A DNA stretch of 64,000 bases from Gimesia alba (GCF_007744675.1 NZ_CP036269.1:3265546-3329545); one strand, 5' to 3'; positions 17,464 to 27,105 are shown, counted from the stretch's first letter. Notes: generated by a model from the letters alone, not told the origin. Translations and numbers: made by a program.

Positions 17464-18690
17464 TTAGCGGACCTGACGACCTTCTATGAATACCGCTTCC
17501 ACGGAACCCGGAAACGTAATCCCTTCAAAGGGAGACCAGCCGCATTTAGTTTTCAGGTCTTCTCGCTTGATCGTGACTGGCTGTTTCAGATTGAGGACGG
17601 TCAGACTGGCAGTATAGCCGGGCTCAATTTTGCCGAATTTCTTAGGCGAGATATATGGATTTACAAAATCGCCCGGGTTTTCTGAGCAAAACAGAGCGGC
17701 CTGTTCGGGGGTAAATTTTTGATCCAGAATCAGCCAGGTGACAAACGCGCCGAAGGTATCCAGATGCGGTTGTCCAGAGATCCCCTGCTCGTTTTCTTCC
17801 AGCGTATGCGGTGCATGATCGGTGGCAAGATAATCAAGTGTGCCCTCGCGGAGTGCCGCCAACATGGCTTGACGGTCTGAGATGGTTCGCAAAGGCGGAT
17901 TCATTTGCATTTTCCCCCGATTCTCATCCGTCAGATCGCTCTGGTCGAAGTAGAGATGATGGGGAGTGACTTCACAGGTAACCTTCACTCCACGGCTTCT
18001 GGCTTCCCGAATGAGTGGCAAGCCTTCCCCTACCGAATAGTGGCAGAGCTTGCCTTTGAGGTCATATTTTTCGATCATCTGCAGGGCAAAACGTGTAGCC
18101 GAGATCTCACACTCTGTCGGCCTTTTCGCTTCATGTGTGGCTGCATCAGCGTGTTCTTCCAGCAAGATCGGATCTTCACAGTGAAAACTGACGTTGCAAC
18201 CACGATAATGTGAGAGTGTTTCGTCGAGCTGCTCCAGTGTTTTGAAAAACAGGTCTCCTACACTGGGGCCCATGTATGCTTTATAAGGGACAGCAAATGT
18301 AAGTGGACGGGTTCCCGGTCCGATGCCCGCATACAGCGTGAAATGAATTGGTGGGTTGCGTTTTTCCAGATGTCGGGCTTTTTCGAGGTAGCTTTCATCT
18401 GTGATCGGTGGGACCGGATTGTTCGGCATGTCGGCGACATGGACAACCCCGCCATTGATGGCGGCAGCACCTGCGGTGCAAAAATCTTCTTTGTAAGTTT
18501 GGGACTCACTCACATCATCGCGGGCATGGATATGAATATCACCCATGCCGGCGAAGATCAGACAATCATCAGAAAATGTGATATCTGCCTGGCCCAAGTT
18601 GGTGCCTACATCGACAATAAAATTACCGTCGACTCGAATCTGGCTTTTGAATGTGCCTGAAGAACTGACGAGCGTTCCCTGTATGATCAT
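17464..18690 (-). CDS. pyrC: Dihydroorotase
   Basis: The 408-residue amidohydrolase should cyclise N-carbamoyl-aspartate to dihydroorotate in pyrimidine synthesis. It shows the metal-site motif DIHIHARDD (about 50-58), a Lys in the FAVPYKAYMGPSVG strand that fits the carboxylated metal bridge, SFHCEDP, VTPHHLYF and DYLATDHAPHT with the catalytic Asp. NPPLR, which contacts the substrate carboxylate, is also present. The length fits class I dihydroorotases. The start is ATG 18690. No other pyrimidine genes are adjacent. Related hydantoinases share the fold, but HxHxRDD and NPPLR favour dihydroorotase. Confidence 0.9.
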   Translation of the reverse strand: MIIQGTLVSSSGTFKSQIRVDGNFIVDVGTNLGQADITFSDDCLIFAGMGDIHIHARDDVSESQTYKEDFCTAGAAAINGGVVHVADMPNNPVPPITDESYLEKARHLEKRNPPIHFTLYAGIGPGTRPLTFAVPYKAYMGPSVGDLFFKTLEQLDETLSHYRGCNVSFHCEDPILLEEHADAATHEAKRPTECEISATRFALQMIEKYDLKGKLCHYSVGEGLPLIREARSRGVKVTCEVTPHHLYFDQSDLTDENRGKMQMNPPLRTISDRQAMLAALREGTLDYLATDHAPHTLEENEQGISGQPHLDTFGAFVTWLILDQKFTPEQAALFCSENPGDFVNPYISPKKFGKIEPGYTASLTVLNLKQPVTIKREDLKTKCGWSPFEGITFPGSVEAVFIEGRQVR

Positions 18691-18748
18691 CGGATAGAAG
18701 TCGTTCTGTGAGTGCTATGGTCGTGGTCTGATGTTGTCTTAGTTTTGA

Positions 18749-19072
18749 TTACCAGCCAACTGACATATTGGTTTCGATTGCGAGTTGGGCCTCGTGTAAG
18801 TCGGCACCTGTATCGCGCATATAAAGCCGGATCGCGTGCACTTTGTCACCGGAAGCCTTGAACAGACATTCGCGTGCCATATCGCAGGGCTCGGTATGCC
18901 CTTCGATGCCCAGCAGACGTTTTGAAATGACCCACATGTCGCGCGGACGACGTGTGACTCTCAGGATTTCATCCTCAGGGTAATTTTCTTGAGCAGCATG
19001 TTCTGCTTCCTCTTGAGTATTAGCCCAGCCCACCATGATATGTGCGTTTGTTTCAATCTCATAAAGAGCCAT
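18749..19072 (-). CDS. Conserved small protein with L7/L12-CTD-like C-terminus
   Basis: The 107-residue soluble protein is preceded by GGAGTTGAATT directly before ATG 19072, which supports translation. The N-terminal half (MALYEIETNAHIMVGWANTQEEAEHAA) looks like a compact alpha/beta domain. The C-terminal segment DKVHAIRLYMRDTGADLHEA resembles the helix-turn-helix of the ribosomal protein L7/L12 C-terminal domain, where KxxAIKxYRxxTGxxLKEA is typical. Such domains occur as independent modules in several small bacterial proteins of unknown role. It lies between dihydroorotase and tsaB on the same strand. No function is known to me. Confidence 0.75.
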   Translation of the reverse strand: MALYEIETNAHIMVGWANTQEEAEHAAQENYPEDEILRVTRRPRDMWVISKRLLGIEGHTEPCDMARECLFKASGDKVHAIRLYMRDTGADLHEAQLAIETNMSVGW

Positions 19073-19340
19073 AATTCAACTCCAGTCTGAACAATGGAAA
19101 AGTGAAAATCTGACGAACGACGACGAATAACAGGACTCTTTCGAATTTGTCGCGGCAGTTCATAAACGCAGGAGTCTGAAATCGAATATTTCCCAGACCA
19201 GTATTATAGCCAAGCTGGATTCCGGGTGAGAGTGTCTTCTTGGAATTGTTTCGAGAAAATAACAAATCCAGATTTCTGAATTGATTTCCTCCTCCCTCGC
19301 CACTCACGAAGGGAAAGATCTGAATAAGAAATGTTCTGGA

Positions 19341-20069
19341 TCAATCTGTCTGGTTCTGATGCTGTGCGTCCCATTTTTCTTCCGCAGCACTTTTACGCAG
19401 ATAAAAGGGAGTCAGATTCCAGGTTTCATTGAGAGATTCGTGTTGCTCAGGCGGGCTGTTTTGATGAATTCTTCCCGTGATTTCAGCGATTTTGGCAGCA
19501 ACGGGGAAGCGATATTCTGGTTCCAGAAGCTGCACTTCGCTTAAGGATGTGGTTTCAAGCAGTTCGATTCCAGGGCCTGAAATTGCCTCGCCAGGAGTGA
19601 GGGAACGACAAAAATCAGTCATTTCATGTAAGCTGATTTCCGAAGTTTGTTGCCATTGATTGTCTGAAAGTTTGACATATTTGCCAACAAACAGGTCTCC
19701 CCGTTGTGCATTGGAGATCACATAGGTTTCCTGAATCTCGGGTGGGCTGTTGAGGGCAATCGCTTCAAACGTATCGATTCCCAATACGGGGCAGTTTGTG
19801 ACGTAGCCGAAGGTTTTTGCGAACGTTGTGCCGATTCTCAGGCCCGTAAAGCTGCCGGGGCCGCGGCTGACTCCGATTCCTGTGATTTGACTTGGCGATA
19901 TTTGGAGTTCGTCCAGCAGTTTTTTTACTTCAGCAACCAGAGTTTGCGCATGCTTTCTCCCCTGTTGTTGCAAATCAATCTGCACAATTTGCTGCTGGGG
20001 ACGATAGACCGCGATGGACCCACGATGCGCCGAAGTCTCAATACCTAAATAAAACTGGGGATTTTCCAC
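19341..20069 (-). CDS. tsaB: tRNA threonylcarbamoyladenosine biosynthesis protein TsaB
   Basis: The 242-residue protein has the ASKHA-fold N-terminus LGIETSAHRGSIAVY and the TsaB signature GVSRGPGSFTGLRIG (about residues 66-80). TsaB is the inactive paralogue that pairs with TsaD and TsaE to attach threonylcarbamoyl to A37 of ANN-reading tRNAs. The length matches the family. The C-terminal part is poorly conserved, as usual. The start appears to be GTG 20069, with a weak ribosome binding site. It is divergent from the CLC transporter gene. The TsaD and TsaE partners are not in this window. Confidence 0.93.
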   Translation of the reverse strand: MENPQFYLGIETSAHRGSIAVYRPQQQIVQIDLQQQGRKHAQTLVAEVKKLLDELQISPSQITGIGVSRGPGSFTGLRIGTTFAKTFGYVTNCPVLGIDTFEAIALNSPPEIQETYVISNAQRGDLFVGKYVKLSDNQWQQTSEISLHEMTDFCRSLTPGEAISGPGIELLETTSLSEVQLLEPEYRFPVAAKIAEITGRIHQNSPPEQHESLNETWNLTPFYLRKSAAEEKWDAQHQNQTD

Positions 20070-20136
20070 TCTGACTCAATTAATATACATCGAATAGACA
20101 TCGAAAAGGAGATGCAAATCGGTTAAAACCAGTTAA

Positions 20137-20149
20137 AGTATGACATACT
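20137..20149. promoter_or_regulatory. 13-bp perfect palindrome in divergent promoter region
   Basis: AGTATG-A-CATACT is a perfect dyad with a single central base, between the divergent tsaB and CLC genes. It has the size of a homodimeric repressor half-site pair. No regulator gene is next to it, so the binding protein is unknown. Confidence 0.4.
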
Positions 20150-20303
20150 CCAGTGGTCCTTCCAAGTCTCCTACCTGGAATTTGTCAGAGTGTATTTGAT
20201 AAAGAAATAGCAATCATTGCCTCCGATGTAAATCAAACGTGCAGATTGTTCTTCTGGCATACAGGCGAATTTCTAACCACCTTCCAGATTGTTACATTTT
20301 AAG

Positions 20304-22172
20304 ATGACTTACTTTAAAACATTTGGTCAATTTCTGACATCATTCGATCTGAAAACGAATAGTAAATGGTTTGTGCTTTCCGTTTTGATTGGCGTCGTTG
20401 CTGGCTTGGGCGCCATTGTGTTTGATGTGTTAACTCAAGTCGTCCAGCATAATACACTGGTTTCGATCGCTGGTTTTGATCACCCGCAAACGGTAGGTGA
20501 GCATTCCATTTATGAAGATTCAGACAAGGTAACTCACGTTTCACCTTGGTTGATGTTAGTCGTGGTTACAGCTGGCGGGCTGGCTTCAGGCTTGATTGTC
20601 TATAATTTCGCGCCCGAAGCAGAAGGTCATGGGACCGATGCAGCTATTGACGCATTTCATAACAAGCGTGGCATTATTCAGCCGCGCGTGCCCATTATTA
20701 AAACCATTGCATCTGCCCTGACTTTAGGAACTGGAGGTTCCGGTGGACGTGAAGGTCCGATTGCGCAGATTGGTGCTGGCTTTGGATCCTGGGTAGCAGG
20801 TTTATTAAAGCTTTCGGCCCGTGATCGAAGAATCATGCTTGCTGCAGGAGTGGGGGCTGGAATTGGTGGGATTTTTCGTGCCCCGCTGGCGGGCGCTTTA
20901 TTTGCCGCAGAGATTCTCTACAGCAATGCTGATTTTGAATCGGATGTCATTGTCCCGGCGGCGATGTCTTCGATCATCGCTTACTCTGTTTATTGTCTTT
21001 CGCTTCCTCAACATCTGCGATTTATGCCACTGTTTGGAGACAGTTTGCATCACACGGTCGATTCGCATGGGGAATTGATTCCCTATACGATTTTATCAAT
21101 CGTTCTGAGTTTGGCTGCCATCTTTTATGTGAAGACCTTTTACGGGACCAATCGCATCTTTAAATCATTGCCGGTCAAGCCGATGTTCCGACCTGCGATT
21201 GGTGCCTTGCTGACGGGGCTAGTGGGAATTGGCATGTATTTTCTTTTTGAAAAAGATATACGTGCATTATCAGTCATGTCAACCGGCTATGGAGTTCTAC
21301 AGGATGCGTTGACTTCGGCGGCTGGTCTCAGTATCCCACTACTCCTTACGATTGCATTTGTCAAAGTATTTACGACCTCGTTTACGATTGCTTCTGGTGG
21401 TTCTGGTGGTGTGTTTGGCCCATCAATGGTGATTGGCGGCTGTGTTGGTACTGCGACAGGGCGAATTTTACAGCAGCTTTGGCCTGAACTTGTCACTCAG
21501 CCGGAGGCATATGGGCTGGTGGGGATGGCTGGCTTTTTTGCCGGAGCCGCACACGCGCCGATTTCGACTATTATTATGGTTTCAGAAATTACCGGGAATT
21601 ACTCGTTGTTACTGCCAACCATGCTGGCCTCAACGCTCTGTTTTGTGCTGTGTCAAAAAGTGCACCTGTATCAGAAACAGTATCCCAGCCGCCTCGAATC
21701 TCCTGCGCATCGTGGAGATTTTCTGGTTGATGTGCTTGAGGGTAGTCGGGTTTCTGACGTGTTTGATCCGGAGAGAAAAATTCAACTGATCCATGAATCG
21801 AAATCATTGGATGAAATCGTGCATTCGCTGGCAGGAACTCAGCAGCATTACTTCCCTGTTGTAGATGATACTGAAAGAATTATCGGCATCTTTTCGGAAG
21901 ATGATGTTCGCGCTTACCTGTATGATGAGACCATCTGGAAGCTGGCCGTGGCGCGTGATATTATGCAGTCTGATTTTGTCAAAGTCAGTCCGGATGACGA
22001 TTTGAATACAGTGATGCAGCGTTTTACTTCAATCAACGTTGAGGTGTTACCCGTCGTCGATGAGCAAGATCCAGGAATTCTACTGGGGATGCTGAACCGT
22101 AAGGAAACAATCGGTTACTATAATCAGCAGTTAATGAAGTGTAAGCGCGCCGGTGAAGAATGTGATGAATAA
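20304..22172 (+). CDS. CLC-family chloride channel/antiporter with CBS pair
   Basis: The 622-residue protein has the CLC membrane core (about residues 20-450). The gating-glutamate motif GSGGREGP is present near 150, and GGSGGVFGPSMVIGG near 380. A C-terminal CBS pair (about 485-605) includes VARDIMQSDFVKVSPDDDL, which would sense adenine nucleotides or ionic state. The first selectivity motif, GSGIP in E. coli ClcA, reads GHGTD here, so the Ser that contacts chloride is replaced by His. Anion selectivity is therefore uncertain. I place the start at ATG 20304; a TTG 15 bases earlier is the alternative. It is convergent with the helicase gene, 16 bases apart. Confidence 0.93.
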   Translation: MTYFKTFGQFLTSFDLKTNSKWFVLSVLIGVVAGLGAIVFDVLTQVVQHNTLVSIAGFDHPQTVGEHSIYEDSDKVTHVSPWLMLVVVTAGGLASGLIVYNFAPEAEGHGTDAAIDAFHNKRGIIQPRVPIIKTIASALTLGTGGSGGREGPIAQIGAGFGSWVAGLLKLSARDRRIMLAAGVGAGIGGIFRAPLAGALFAAEILYSNADFESDVIVPAAMSSIIAYSVYCLSLPQHLRFMPLFGDSLHHTVDSHGELIPYTILSIVLSLAAIFYVKTFYGTNRIFKSLPVKPMFRPAIGALLTGLVGIGMYFLFEKDIRALSVMSTGYGVLQDALTSAAGLSIPLLLTIAFVKVFTTSFTIASGGSGGVFGPSMVIGGCVGTATGRILQQLWPELVTQPEAYGLVGMAGFFAGAAHAPISTIIMVSEITGNYSLLLPTMLASTLCFVLCQKVHLYQKQYPSRLESPAHRGDFLVDVLEGSRVSDVFDPERKIQLIHESKSLDEIVHSLAGTQQHYFPVVDDTERIIGIFSEDDVRAYLYDETIWKLAVARDIMQSDFVKVSPDDDLNTVMQRFTSINVEVLPVVDEQDPGILLGMLNRKETIGYYNQQLMKCKRAGEECDE

Positions 22173-22188
22173 GGGGAAGAATGAAAGG

Positions 22189-24159
22189 CTAATCTTCATC
22201 TGTCTTGCGCATTTCAAACAGGAAGCGTGAAGGAAGTGTGGGTTGTTTTTTTCCCCATTTTGTGCGTGTGACAGCACGACTTAAAGTCAGGTAGTCCTCT
22301 GCTCGGGTAATGCCGACATAAGCAATTCGTCTTTCTTCTGCAATTTCGCTATCTGTTCCCTCAACAGAGCGTTTATGTGGCAACAGGCCTTCTTCCATAC
22401 CAACTAAATAGACACGCGGGAATTCCAGTCCTTTCGCGCTATGCAGTGTCATTAGCTTGACGGCATCTTGTGCCAGTTGATCTTCTTTTTCATTCAAGTC
22501 GTCCCGATCTCCCAGTGCAGTCTCTTCCAGAAAACCGATCGGTGTAGGGTTCTTGGAACGTTGGCAGTATTCATTAATGGATTCGATAAATTGTTCAAGG
22601 ACCACAATGCGGGACTGTTGTTGTTCAGAAGTTTTATATTGTTTCTTGATTTCCGATTCATAATCGATCTCCTTGATCAAGTCGTGCATGATACGGGCAA
22701 GATCATGTGGAGAACGTTCGAGGCGTGCTCGATAGCGTTTGAGCAAATCGTGGAATCCGTTGAGCGCAGAACTGGCGCGTGCACTTAGCTCGTTGGTACT
22801 TTGAGCTTCAGCCACCGTTTCCCAGAAGCGATCCCCTGCTTTGACGGACTGATTGACCAGTTTTTCGACGGTACTGTTACCAATGCCCCTGGTCGGTGTA
22901 TTGATGATCCGCAGCATAGACAGTTCATCATGGGGAAATGCCAGGGTCTTGAGATAGGCCAGTAAATCACGGATTTCACGGCGATCAAAAAATGACTGGC
23001 TGCCGATCAGTTGATAGCGGACATTCGTGCGACGTAATTCCGTTTCAAACACACGAGGTTGTTCATTGGTCCGGAACAAGATCGCAAAATCGCGAAGGGG
23101 GACTTCTTGCGCTTCGTGCAAATATCTGATTTCGCCGACAATTTTTTCCGCTTCAGTTAATTCGTCAGGCAGTTCCAGGAATCGAACGGGCGACCCCATT
23201 TTCTTGTGTGCAATCAATTGCTTTTTGTGTCGATCGCGATTGTGTGCCACGAGTCGGTTGGCCATATCAATGATTTTGTCTGTGCAGCGGTAATTACTCT
23301 CAAGCCGCACTACTTTGGCACCGGGGAATTGCTGTTGGAATCCGAGGATGTGCCGCACTTCCGCGCCGCGCCAACCATAAATGGACTGATCGTCGTCGCC
23401 GACCACGCACAGATTCTGATGTGGTTTGACCAGTGCACGAATCAGATTAAATTGGGAGAGGTTGGTATCCTGGTATTCATCAATCTGGATATAGTCAAAC
23501 TTGCTTTGGGTGCGTTCCAGTGCCTCGGGGGAAATCGAAAACAGTTCATTGGTCAGCATTAATAAATCATCAAAATCCACTGCACCACTGGATCGTAATT
23601 TGGTCTGGTATTTTCGATATGCCATCGCAGCGAGAAAGTCAAAATCATTTTCCGTGTGATTGGTGGCCTGTTCCGGCGTCACGTTTGCCATCTTCCAGCT
23701 GCTGATACGATTCAACAAATCGCCCGGCCGCAGGCTTTTATCATTCACACGAATATCACGGAGTGCAGAGCGCGCTGCCGATTCCTGGTCGCCGCGATCA
23801 TAAATCACAAATTTCTCGGGATATCCCAAGACTGAGATCTCTTCTCGTAAAACTCGCACGCAGAGTGAATGGAATGTTGAGATAAACGGTTTCGCAGGCA
23901 GCCGTTTCCCCAGTAAGAGATTCATCCGCTCCTGCATCTCTTTGGCTGCTTTATTCGTGAATGTCACAGACAGGATTTTATTGGGAGGGACTCCTTGCCG
24001 AATGAGTTCGACCATGCGATAGGTGATCACTCTGGTTTTTCCGGTACCAGCGCCTGCTAATACCAGGAGTGGGCCTTTGAGGGTCGAGGCCGCTTCACGC
24101 TGAGCCGGGTTGAGTGATGAGAGGTGGCTCGATTGATTCGCACTGGTAGAAAGGGGCAT
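22189..24159 (-). CDS. UvrD/PcrA/Rep-type superfamily 1 DNA helicase
   Basis: The 656-residue ATP-dependent 3'-5' helicase has all SF1A motifs in order. They are AGAGTGKTRVITYR (motif I), DEYQDTN (II), GDDDQSIYGWRGA (III), LESNYRC (IV), TLHSAKGLEFPRVYLVGMEEGLLPH (V) and RRIAYVGITRAEDYLTLS (VI). It acts in nucleotide excision repair, mismatch repair or removal of replication blocks. It is shorter than UvrD (about 720), because the C-terminal tail that contacts partners is nearly absent; this resembles Rep or short PcrA forms. The start is ATG 24159. Confidence 0.95.
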   Translation of the reverse strand: MPLSTSANQSSHLSSLNPAQREAASTLKGPLLVLAGAGTGKTRVITYRMVELIRQGVPPNKILSVTFTNKAAKEMQERMNLLLGKRLPAKPFISTFHSLCVRVLREEISVLGYPEKFVIYDRGDQESAARSALRDIRVNDKSLRPGDLLNRISSWKMANVTPEQATNHTENDFDFLAAMAYRKYQTKLRSSGAVDFDDLLMLTNELFSISPEALERTQSKFDYIQIDEYQDTNLSQFNLIRALVKPHQNLCVVGDDDQSIYGWRGAEVRHILGFQQQFPGAKVVRLESNYRCTDKIIDMANRLVAHNRDRHKKQLIAHKKMGSPVRFLELPDELTEAEKIVGEIRYLHEAQEVPLRDFAILFRTNEQPRVFETELRRTNVRYQLIGSQSFFDRREIRDLLAYLKTLAFPHDELSMLRIINTPTRGIGNSTVEKLVNQSVKAGDRFWETVAEAQSTNELSARASSALNGFHDLLKRYRARLERSPHDLARIMHDLIKEIDYESEIKKQYKTSEQQQSRIVVLEQFIESINEYCQRSKNPTPIGFLEETALGDRDDLNEKEDQLAQDAVKLMTLHSAKGLEFPRVYLVGMEEGLLPHKRSVEGTDSEIAEERRIAYVGITRAEDYLTLSRAVTRTKWGKKQPTLPSRFLFEMRKTDED

Positions 24160-24240
24160 GAAACCTGGTCAATTTTCGAAAGATGAAACGAAGACGAAAT
24201 CTATATCATCGAAAGATGATTCAGTTCAGATGAGTTGAAT

Positions 24241-25359
24241 TCAGGGATTCTCATCCGGATTCTTGCGTTTGGGTTTTGGAGTAGGTTTTTTCTTTGAGGG
24301 ACTCTCTTTTTTTAAAGGAGCGTCCTGAGCATCGTTTTTTTTGATTTTCTTTTTCGCATGCGGAGGTCGTTTAGCCTGTAATGCGGTCTGGTCGTCAGCC
24401 GTTTTTTTCATCGGAGGCACAGCAGCTGTTTTGGGTCCTGCTGTCTGCATTTTCGCCGATGGTTTCGATTTTGAATCCCTCAACTGCTGGCGATTTGTTT
24501 TATAAGCCTGCTTGAGAGGTTCGAGCATTGCTTCCATTGTTTGCCAGCGATCTTGTGGATAGAGCTCAAGGCCTTTCATGATCGCTTCTGCTACCTGAGG
24601 ATTCAGATCAGGCAACAGCTTTTGAATATTTTCGGGTGGCGTGTTGATGTGCTGCAGGACGGCATCCAGAGTTTCTGCTGCTTCCCAGGGCAATCGTTTG
24701 GTCAGCATCTCATAGCAGGTAACGGAATAGGAAAAGATGTCGATCTTCTGGCTTGTCTTCTGGCGTTTAATCAGTTCCGGTGCCATATAGGCGGCTGTCC
24801 CTGTTCGATTTCCTGGTTGCAGAAAGGCTGCTGTATTAGGGACAACCAGGCCAAAGTCGATTAGCTTCAATTGATGCTCATTATCGACCATGATATTGCG
24901 CGGACAGATATCACGGTGAATCCAGTTTTCCTGATGGAAATAGTGAATTGCCTCACCCAGCTGGATCATGTACTTCAGGCAATTCGTTCGCATATCCTCA
25001 TTTTGGGCTTCGACGAGATAGCTGAGGCTGTAGCCTTCAATAAATTCCATTACCAGAAATTGTTCGTTCTCAGTTGTGATGCCATGCTCAAAGGTTTTGA
25101 CGATATTTGGATGATGAAATTGCACAGCAATTTCGCCTTCCTTGGGTTTATCGAGACCGACAAAACGTGCTTCGAGTTCCTCTGTTTTTTCTTTATGCAG
25201 GACTTTGAGGGCCACGATCTTGCCTGTATTGTAGTCGCGGGCACGCCAGACCTTGGACATGCTTCCCTGACCCACGCGTCCGATCAGCTCAAAACGCTGT
25301 TTGATATTCACGCGAGGAATGCGGGGCTGTTTTGAAAAGAAACGCTTTAGAAAGTTCAT
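24241..25359 (-). CDS. Soluble protein kinase with atypical catalytic loop
   Basis: The 372-residue protein has a kinase domain (about residues 23-285). It carries GRVGQGSMSKVW, the VALK lysine (K52), DFG (D168) and GTAAYMAPE. The catalytic loop reads HRDICPRN (148-155). Cys152 replaces the Lys that Ser/Thr kinases use to neutralise the gamma phosphate, and Arg154 lies where tyrosine kinases have Arg in HRDLAARN. From about 290 the chain is low complexity and rich in Lys, Pro and Ser, so probably disordered and able to bind nucleic acid or acidic proteins. No membrane segment is present. ATG 25359 is preferred, with GGTG upstream, over a TTG at 25377. Confidence 0.88.
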   Translation of the reverse strand: MNFLKRFFSKQPRIPRVNIKQRFELIGRVGQGSMSKVWRARDYNTGKIVALKVLHKEKTEELEARFVGLDKPKEGEIAVQFHHPNIVKTFEHGITTENEQFLVMEFIEGYSLSYLVEAQNEDMRTNCLKYMIQLGEAIHYFHQENWIHRDICPRNIMVDNEHQLKLIDFGLVVPNTAAFLQPGNRTGTAAYMAPELIKRQKTSQKIDIFSYSVTCYEMLTKRLPWEAAETLDAVLQHINTPPENIQKLLPDLNPQVAEAIMKGLELYPQDRWQTMEAMLEPLKQAYKTNRQQLRDSKSKPSAKMQTAGPKTAAVPPMKKTADDQTALQAKRPPHAKKKIKKNDAQDAPLKKESPSKKKPTPKPKRKNPDENP

Positions 25360-25571
25360 GCATTCACCAGAAAGCAAAGGGTGAATTCAGAGCAAATCCG
25401 AATTCCCAGCTTAGTAGAAAAATAACCAGCCCGCTCCCGATAGTATAATTGTCTTAACGGAGATACGCAAAGCGTTACTACCCAAAGCTTTTGATTCTGC
25501 AGGCGAAACTTCACCTGGGTGCATGAGAGGTGGAATCGTCGATTTCAAAATCAGTTCACATTTCGGGGGAA

Positions 25572-26429
25572 TCAAACACAGTAGTCAATCAGGCGTGCTA
25601 ATTCCGATCGCAGTTTGGGTCTGGGAATAATTCGATCGACAAATCCATGTTCCAGCAGAAATTCGCTGGTCTGGAATCCTTCGGGCAGAGGCATTTTGAT
25701 CGTGGCCTCAACGACGCGCGGTCCGGCGAATCCGATCAGTGCCTTCGGCTCAGCAACAACAATATCACCCAGTGAAGCGAAACTGGCCGCCACGCCTCCC
25801 ATGGTCGGGTTAGTTAAAACAGAGATAAACAGGCCCCCTTTTTCATGGTAGCGTCCTAAGGCAGCAGAGACTTTTCCCATCTGCATTAAGGAGAAAATAC
25901 CTTCATGCATTCGAGCACCACCTCCTGAACCGCTGATGATAATCAGCGGGAGTTTGAGCTCGGTGGCCTGTTCAATGGCGCGTGTTAGTTTTTCGCCGAC
26001 AACGGAGCCCATGCTGCCCATAATGAACGAAGAATCGGTGATGCCCACAACCAGGGGGCGCCCCCGCATATATCCCCGTCCGACGACACAGGCGTCTTTC
26101 ATGCCGGTTTTCTTTTGTTCAAGGATAATGCGGTCTTTGTAGGTTTTATTCTTATCTGCAAATTCCAGGGGGTCACCTGCCGTTAGATCAGGAAACCATT
26201 CTTCAAAACTATCAGGGTCTAACAGCTGTTGAATCCGGGTTTGGGCGGAAATATAAAAATGGTGGTCACATTCAGGGCAAAGTCCTAACCCCTGCTCGAC
26301 CTGTTTTCTGAAAACCGTTGCATTGCATTCAGTGCAGCGTAACCAGAGCCCTTCCGGAACGCCGCGCTTCGGGCGTGAAGATGAATGGCTTAACCATGAA
26401 TCAACATTAGACTTAGGGGCAGAACTCAT
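25572..26429 (-). CDS. accD: Acetyl-CoA carboxylase carboxyltransferase subunit beta
   Basis: The 285-residue subunit forms the carboxyltransferase of acetyl-CoA carboxylase with AccA, making malonyl-CoA for fatty acid synthesis. A zinc ribbon of two CxxC pairs (CTEC and CPEC, about residues 32-54) is typical of AccD. The crotonase-fold core includes [14 protein letters not shown] and [19 protein letters not shown] 26429 is chosen because GGAGG lies nine bases upstream; that Shine-Dalgarno sequence is made by the last codons of the preceding phosphatase-like gene, whose stop is one base away. Translation of the two is thus likely coupled. The partner accA is not in the window. Confidence 0.96.
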   Translation of the reverse strand: MSSAPKSNVDSWLSHSSSRPKRGVPEGLWLRCTECNATVFRKQVEQGLGLCPECDHHFYISAQTRIQQLLDPDSFEEWFPDLTAGDPLEFADKNKTYKDRIILEQKKTGMKDACVVGRGYMRGRPLVVGITDSSFIMGSMGSVVGEKLTRAIEQATELKLPLIIISGSGGGARMHEGIFSLMQMGKVSAALGRYHEKGGLFISVLTNPTMGGVAASFASLGDIVVAEPKALIGFAGPRVVEATIKMPLPEGFQTSEFLLEHGFVDRIIPRPKLRSELARLIDYCV

Positions 26430-26430
26430 T

Positions 26431-27105
26431 TTACTTAGCCTCCTCGAACCGCCATTTTTCGTCATGGCTTCCCTGATCTTGTTGCGAATCCTTCTTTTCA
26501 GATTGATCGTCAGAATTTACCTGTTTTGAATCACTTTTTTTCGGAGGTGACTCAAGAATTTCAAACATTTCATTCTGACAAAAGCGACCGCTGTGCTCAA
26601 ACGAAATTCTTTCTTTTTGCTCATTTCTCAACAAGCAGGAAATAATCGTGGCCAGTGGCTCGGAGGCAACGATTGCAAAGTTTTGTTTCTTTTTCAAGTA
26701 CTTCTGCAGTGTTTTCTCAACGCGTTTGACTGCTTCTGAAGCAAGCTCCCCTTCAGGAGGGCAGACTGTTTCAGGTGATTCAGTCCACTGTTTTAGGAGT
26801 TTGGGGTATTTACGGCGTACTTCTTCGTATTCCAGCCCCTGCCAAAGCCCTTGGTTGAGATTCTTCAGCCCCTCTTTTTCTTTGACTGGTACGCCGAGGT
26901 TTTCGCCGAGTTGTTCGGCTGTGGAACGCGCAGGCTCTGAAGATGATGTGATGATTGTTTCAATACCGGAATTTTCGATCTTGGGCAGCAGATCTTTGAC
27001 TTGGGCTTCCCCTTCTTCGTTCAAGGGAAGATCCAGGGTTCCCTGAATTCGTTCATATTTATCAAAGTCTGTACAACCAGGACGGATAAGTACCACAGTG
27101 GGCAT
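26431..27105 (-). CDS. Degenerate histidine phosphatase (phosphoglycerate mutase fold)
   Basis: The 224-residue chain follows the histidine phosphatase layout. The phospho-acceptor motif RHG reads RPG (R8, P9, G10), and the second catalytic His region, usually SHG, reads SEP (148-150). Asn82 sits in place of the conserved Glu in the LxEIxxGxWEG segment. The second Arg (R60 in [14 protein letters not shown]) is kept. Without either His it cannot act by the known phosphohistidine mechanism, so it is probably a binding or regulatory pseudoenzyme. The C-terminal 45 residues are charged, low complexity and likely disordered. It lies between rpe and accD, tightly spaced on both sides. Confidence 0.85.
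   Translation of the reverse strand: MPTVVLIRPGCTDFDKYERIQGTLDLPLNEEGEAQVKDLLPKIENSGIETIITSSSEPARSTAEQLGENLGVPVKEKEGLKNLNQGLWQGLEYEEVRRKYPKLLKQWTESPETVCPPEGELASEAVKRVEKTLQKYLKKKQNFAIVASEPLATIISCLLRNEQKERISFEHSGRFCQNEMFEILESPPKKSDSKQVNSDDQSEKKDSQQDQGSHDEKWRFEEAK

Noticed and set aside
20070..20303. Fluoride riboswitch before the CLC gene
   Set aside because: Looked for the conserved GGNGATGG core and its pairing partners; none is present.
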